A program made the position numbers and the translations under genes. A stretch of 17,040 nt of DNA from Planctomycetota bacterium (GTDB lineage: Bacteria > Planctomycetota > GCA-002687715 > DRQF01). Location: the NCBI GenBank assembly GCA_024275615.1, contig JAJRYU010000347.1, positions 1-17,040 of the forward strand, given 5' to 3'. The stretch's first letter is position 1, and each line of letters begins with the position of its first letter. The notes under the pieces are model-generated. The model was not told where the DNA came from. It did not search any database and saw nothing but the letters and a program-made list of their open reading frames with translations. Positions 14,600 to 17,040 of this stretch are shown piece by piece.

Positions 14600-16133
14600 T
14601 TCGCAAGAGGTCTACCAACTTTGCTTCTTGTTCCATCGGATCGAGGATTCTTAGGACGAGATCCAAGAGCCGTTGGGTGTGATCGAGGTTGAGTCCAACA
14701 ACACCCACGAGGCGCTCTTGTGGAATACCTCGGGGCTGAAGAAGCTGCATTAGCTCATGAACCGCGCGGGTTATGGGTTTTCTTCTATCCTTTTCCCAAC
14801 GTTTCATTTCTTTTCGAGTACTGCGCCATTCTTTCATGACAATGCGCCGAAAATCGATCATCTTGCTTCTCAGTTCCTGATCCTTTATTTGGTCCACACA
14901 ACTAAGGCTCTGGCTGAGAGATCCTTCAATTTGCGCGGTCAGCAATTCTGTGGTTCTGTCCTGGGGAAGATCTGGCTGATAATTTCCCGCTGCGAGCGCC
15001 GCGTCAGATATGCCGAGAGTAGTTGTTAAATCACGGGCTCTTTTGCCGATCGCTGTGAATCTCGCTCTGGGCCAAAACAAGGGGGCTTGAGTATCGAGTT
15101 GATCGAAAAGAGGCATAAGTTGCGCCAAGTAGCCGATCTCTGTCGGCCCCGCTACTTGTGAAACAACAGGGAAAAGAAACTGCTGAGCAATGGGTCGAGA
15201 AAGAACACTCGAAGAAAACAGCTCTGGGGACTCAACAAGTAAATGAAGCAATTCCTCTTTTGTCCACTGATGGCTGCCCGCGCGAAAACCATCTTGATCC
15301 ACGAGGAGTTTTGTTCGTCCTTGCTCAAGAGAAACGAACAACATCGTCTCACGGGCGGAATCGAAATGGACCGGTGTGGTGAATCCTTGATCCGCAAGGG
15401 CTTCGGTTTGGTTTAGAAGGCTACTGACAAGATCACCGCGTTTTTCGATGAGGTGCTTGCGGAACGGGACGAGCTCCGAGGAAAACCAATGGGGTTCGCA
15501 TACAAGAAGACCACTTCCTTTTGTTTGCGCCAACATGATCCTTGTATTCCATGAGCCTATATCTTCTTGTTGTTTGGGCAAGAACGAATCTTCTATTCCC
15601 GCTTCTTCAGCAATAGTGCGGATCGCATCCATGTCCTGGCTTGTGAGCTGCTGTTTGCTGAGAGAGAGTGGGAAAGGGCGTGGACCAAGCTTGAAAAGAG
15701 TCGTCTCCTGTGAGTTAGGCAGCGCTGGAAAACACGCCTTATTGGCTTCGTGAAAGTCATGATCTTCTGAAGCGTTCCAAAAAAGAGGGACAGCTTTAAT
15801 GCCACTTGTTTTCAGAATAGAAGCAAGCTTGATTACGGTCGCCGCCTTATAAAGACCGAGAAGTGGTCCGCCGAAAAGTCCGGGCTGTTGGCCCGCACAA
15901 ACGACCACGGCGCCGGCAGATAAATCTTGAAGGGATTGATCTATGGTCGGATCTGCTTCCGCAAAACTGCGAAGGTGATGAGCAAGAATGTGGCTCACGC
16001 TGATGGCGGTTGGCGTGTTAGCAAACAAAGACGCACGCTCTAACAAATGCTCTCTTGTTGGTTGACCAGCAAGAAACGTCTGAGCTCTGACGTCGCCACC
16101 AATGTATGCTGAATTAAGAGTTGTTTTGGTCAT
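14583..16133 (-). CDS. bshC: BshC: putative bacillithiol synthase (cysteine-adding enzyme)
   Basis: BshC family protein (516 aa; family about 500-540) that adds cysteine to GlcN-malate in the last step of bacillithiol synthesis. Motifs seen: CAGQQPGLFGGPLLGLYKA (80-98), a phosphate-binding-like loop of its Rossmann core, PLFWNASEDHDFHE (116-129), QVAGPTEIGYLAQLMPLFD, and FWPRARFT. A Lys/Arg-rich coiled-coil segment follows (about 430-475, MKEWRSTRKEMKRWEKDRRK), as in known BshC. The ATG at 16133 lies inside the last codons of the methyltransferase gene (20-base overlap) and has no Shine-Dalgarno sequence of its own, so translation is probably by coupling. It overlaps bshB1 downstream. Confidence 0.94.
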   Translation of the reverse strand: MTKTTLNSAYIGGDVRAQTFLAGQPTREHLLERASLFANTPTAISVSHILAHHLRSFAEADPTIDQSLQDLSAGAVVVCAGQQPGLFGGPLLGLYKAATVIKLASILKTSGIKAVPLFWNASEDHDFHEANKACFPALPNSQETTLFKLGPRPFPLSLSKQQLTSQDMDAIRTIAEEAGIEDSFLPKQQEDIGSWNTRIMLAQTKGSGLLVCEPHWFSSELVPFRKHLIEKRGDLVSSLLNQTEALADQGFTTPVHFDSARETMLFVSLEQGRTKLLVDQDGFRAGSHQWTKEELLHLLVESPELFSSSVLSRPIAQQFLFPVVSQVAGPTEIGYLAQLMPLFDQLDTQAPLFWPRARFTAIGKRARDLTTTLGISDAALAAGNYQPDLPQDRTTELLTAQIEGSLSQSLSCVDQIKDQELRSKMIDFRRIVMKEWRSTRKEMKRWEKDRRKPITRAVHELMQLLQPRGIPQERLVGVVGLNLDHTQRLLDLVLRILDPMEQEAKLVDLLRNGNND

Positions 16134-16881
16134 GCGGAATAGAAGTAGCGAAAATGGCTAACCTTGTGCTTTCATTTGTATATGGATCACCACTCAGTGA
16201 ACCGTAAGTAGCGTCGACGTGAAACCCTGCTTCATCTAAAAAGGAATGAATATCATCCGCTGTAAACAGACGTACGGACTCTTGGTAGCAGAGCGGCTCA
16301 CTTTTCTTGTCTTTGTGAAAGAAAATGTCTTTTTCCACACGCTTGCCATCCGGTGTTATTCGACGTTTCTGAATAAGAAGCGCCCCATCGCTTTCGTCTC
16401 GGCTTTCGGCAACAAGATTGGCTATGACATGGGGAGCATTCAAAAAATCGAAAAAGAGGCGCCCACCTGTTTTGAGGACCCTGCTCATTTCTCGAATAAC
16501 CGCTACGTTGTCATCATCGTTTTGGAAATATCCAAAGGAAGTGAAGAAAGAAGTGACAGCGTCAAGCTTCGCCGTTTGGATGGGAATATTCCGCATGTCA
16601 CCACGGAGATAGAAAGCCCGAGTGAGGTCGCGATGAACTGCTTCTTGCAGGAGAGGCAAGGAAAGATCAAGTCCGACCACGGACATGCCGGCCTTATCAA
16701 GGACTTGGCTGTGGCGGCCATTGCCGCAGCATAAATCTAAGACCTTTGAGCCTCTATCTAGGCGCATTTGAGCTATGACCCATGTGGCTTCACGGTGTGC
16801 CGCGGTGTCGTTGCGATGAGAATAGACCTGGACATAGTCAGCGGTGAATGCACTCTCGTACCACTTTGGTTCATGATTCAT
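16114..16881 (-). CDS. Class I SAM methyltransferase, candidate N-methyl-bacillithiol synthase
   Basis: A 255-aa methyltransferase. SAM motif I is VLDLCCGNGRH (47-57), the motif II acid follows in VVGLDLS (68-74), and GDM plus FTSFGYF lie in the later core. The N-terminal KWYESAFTADYVQVYSHR is a feature of a family common beside thiol and sulfur genes. The ATG at 16881 is chosen because the upstream sequence codes for the pyrF C-terminus in another frame (11-base overlap). A longer in-frame start near 17034 would add 51 unrelated residues. It overlaps bshC by 20 bases and is clearly co-expressed with the bacillithiol genes. In Chlorobi a SAM methyltransferase (NmbA) N-methylates bacillithiol, so this is a reasonable candidate for that role. 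The substrate is inferred from context only; it may act on something else. Confidence 0.8.
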   Translation of the reverse strand: MNHEPKWYESAFTADYVQVYSHRNDTAAHREATWVIAQMRLDRGSKVLDLCCGNGRHSQVLDKAGMSVVGLDLSLPLLQEAVHRDLTRAFYLRGDMRNIPIQTAKLDAVTSFFTSFGYFQNDDDNVAVIREMSRVLKTGGRLFFDFLNAPHVIANLVAESRDESDGALLIQKRRITPDGKRVEKDIFFHKDKKSEPLCYQESVRLFTADDIHSFLDEAGFHVDATYGSLSGDPYTNESTRLAIFATSIPHDQNNS

Positions 16882-17040
16882 TGGCAAGCATTTCTCTGAG
16901 TTTTGTGTTTGACCGATGAACAGCAGCTGTGATTTGATCACGCCAGCCGAAAGGAGCCGTTGGTGCGGTTGAACGCCATGGATAAGTGATGGAACGCGAT
17001 GCGCTGATGAGGGCTCTTGAACCCTGAGCATCAAAACCAG
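16871..17040 (-). CDS. pyrF: Orotidine 5'-phosphate decarboxylase, C-terminal end only
   Basis: On the - strand an open frame enters from the window edge (first full codon at 17038) and runs 55 residues to a TGA at 16873-16871. It reads GFDAQGSRALISASRSITYP and then a helix-like tail ending TKLREMLANES. The GALI-x-SRSI-Y pattern followed by a C-terminal helix fits the end of type 2 orotidine-5'-phosphate decarboxylase, which makes UMP in pyrimidine synthesis. SRSI would be its phosphate-binding loop. The frame has no start inside the window, so it is easy to miss. It overlaps the methyltransferase start by 11 bases, making it the most upstream visible gene of the bacillithiol unit. The call rests on a short segment. 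Confidence 0.65.
   Translation of the reverse strand, partial: GFDAQGSRALISASRSITYPWRSTAPTAPFGWRDQITAAVHRSNTKLREMLANES

Noticed and set aside
16882..17034. N-terminal extension of the methyltransferase to near the window edge
   Set aside because: The bases code for a pyrF-like C-terminus in another frame and the extension does not resemble methyltransferases.
1..17040. Mobile elements, prophage, CRISPR arrays, toxin-antitoxin or defence genes
   Set aside because: None seen: no transposase, integrase, terminal repeats or regularly spaced repeats, and all confident genes are core functions.

Overview
The window comes from the chromosome of a diderm (Gram-negative-type) bacterium, at or next to the replication origin. 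An LptD-like outer-membrane protein indicates an LPS-bearing outer membrane. A complete BshA/BshB1/BshC set indicates that bacillithiol (or a derivative), not glutathione, is the main low-molecular-weight thiol. That combination, plus an MglA-type GTPase and a GyrB with the long TOPRIM insertion, argues against an ordinary pseudomonadotal or bacillotal genome. It fits phyla such as Acidobacteriota, Bacteroidota/Chlorobiota relatives or candidate diderm phyla. I cannot fix the phylum from sequence reading alone. Base composition looks uniform and near balanced. I see no insertion sequence, phage gene, CRISPR array, rRNA or tRNA.

Left part (1-3850): the 3' part of lptD and then tatA run on the + strand. 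They converge on a - strand gene for an HDOD-GGDEF signalling protein, which keeps both the diguanylate-cyclase active site and the inhibitory site. A non-coding stretch of about 650 bases (3846-4500) follows. It is rich in inverted repeats and includes two perfect 12-base palindromes.

Middle (4501-10808): this is the replication-initiation block, all on the - strand, in transcription order dnaA, then a 634-base non-coding region carrying DnaA-box-like sites (candidate oriC), then dnaN, dciA (DUF721) and gyrB. The usual recF is missing between dnaN and gyrB; only the helicase-loader gene dciA sits there. dnaA has a good sigma70-type promoter and a long leader with several symmetric elements. 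dnaN has an exact TATAAT box.

Right part (10809-17040): an IscS/NifS-type cysteine desulfurase (-) is divergent from an MglA-type GTPase (+). The mglA 3' end overlaps the convergent bshA. Reading leftwards on the - strand from the window edge is a tightly overlapped operon: pyrF (C-terminal end only), a class I SAM methyltransferase, bshC, bshB1 and bshA. Every junction overlaps, which implies translational coupling. The three bsh genes supply the whole bacillithiol pathway: UDP-GlcNAc plus malate to GlcNAc-malate, deacetylation, then cysteine addition. The coupled methyltransferase is a good candidate for the N-methyltransferase that makes N-methyl-bacillithiol. That inference is the most interesting point of the window.
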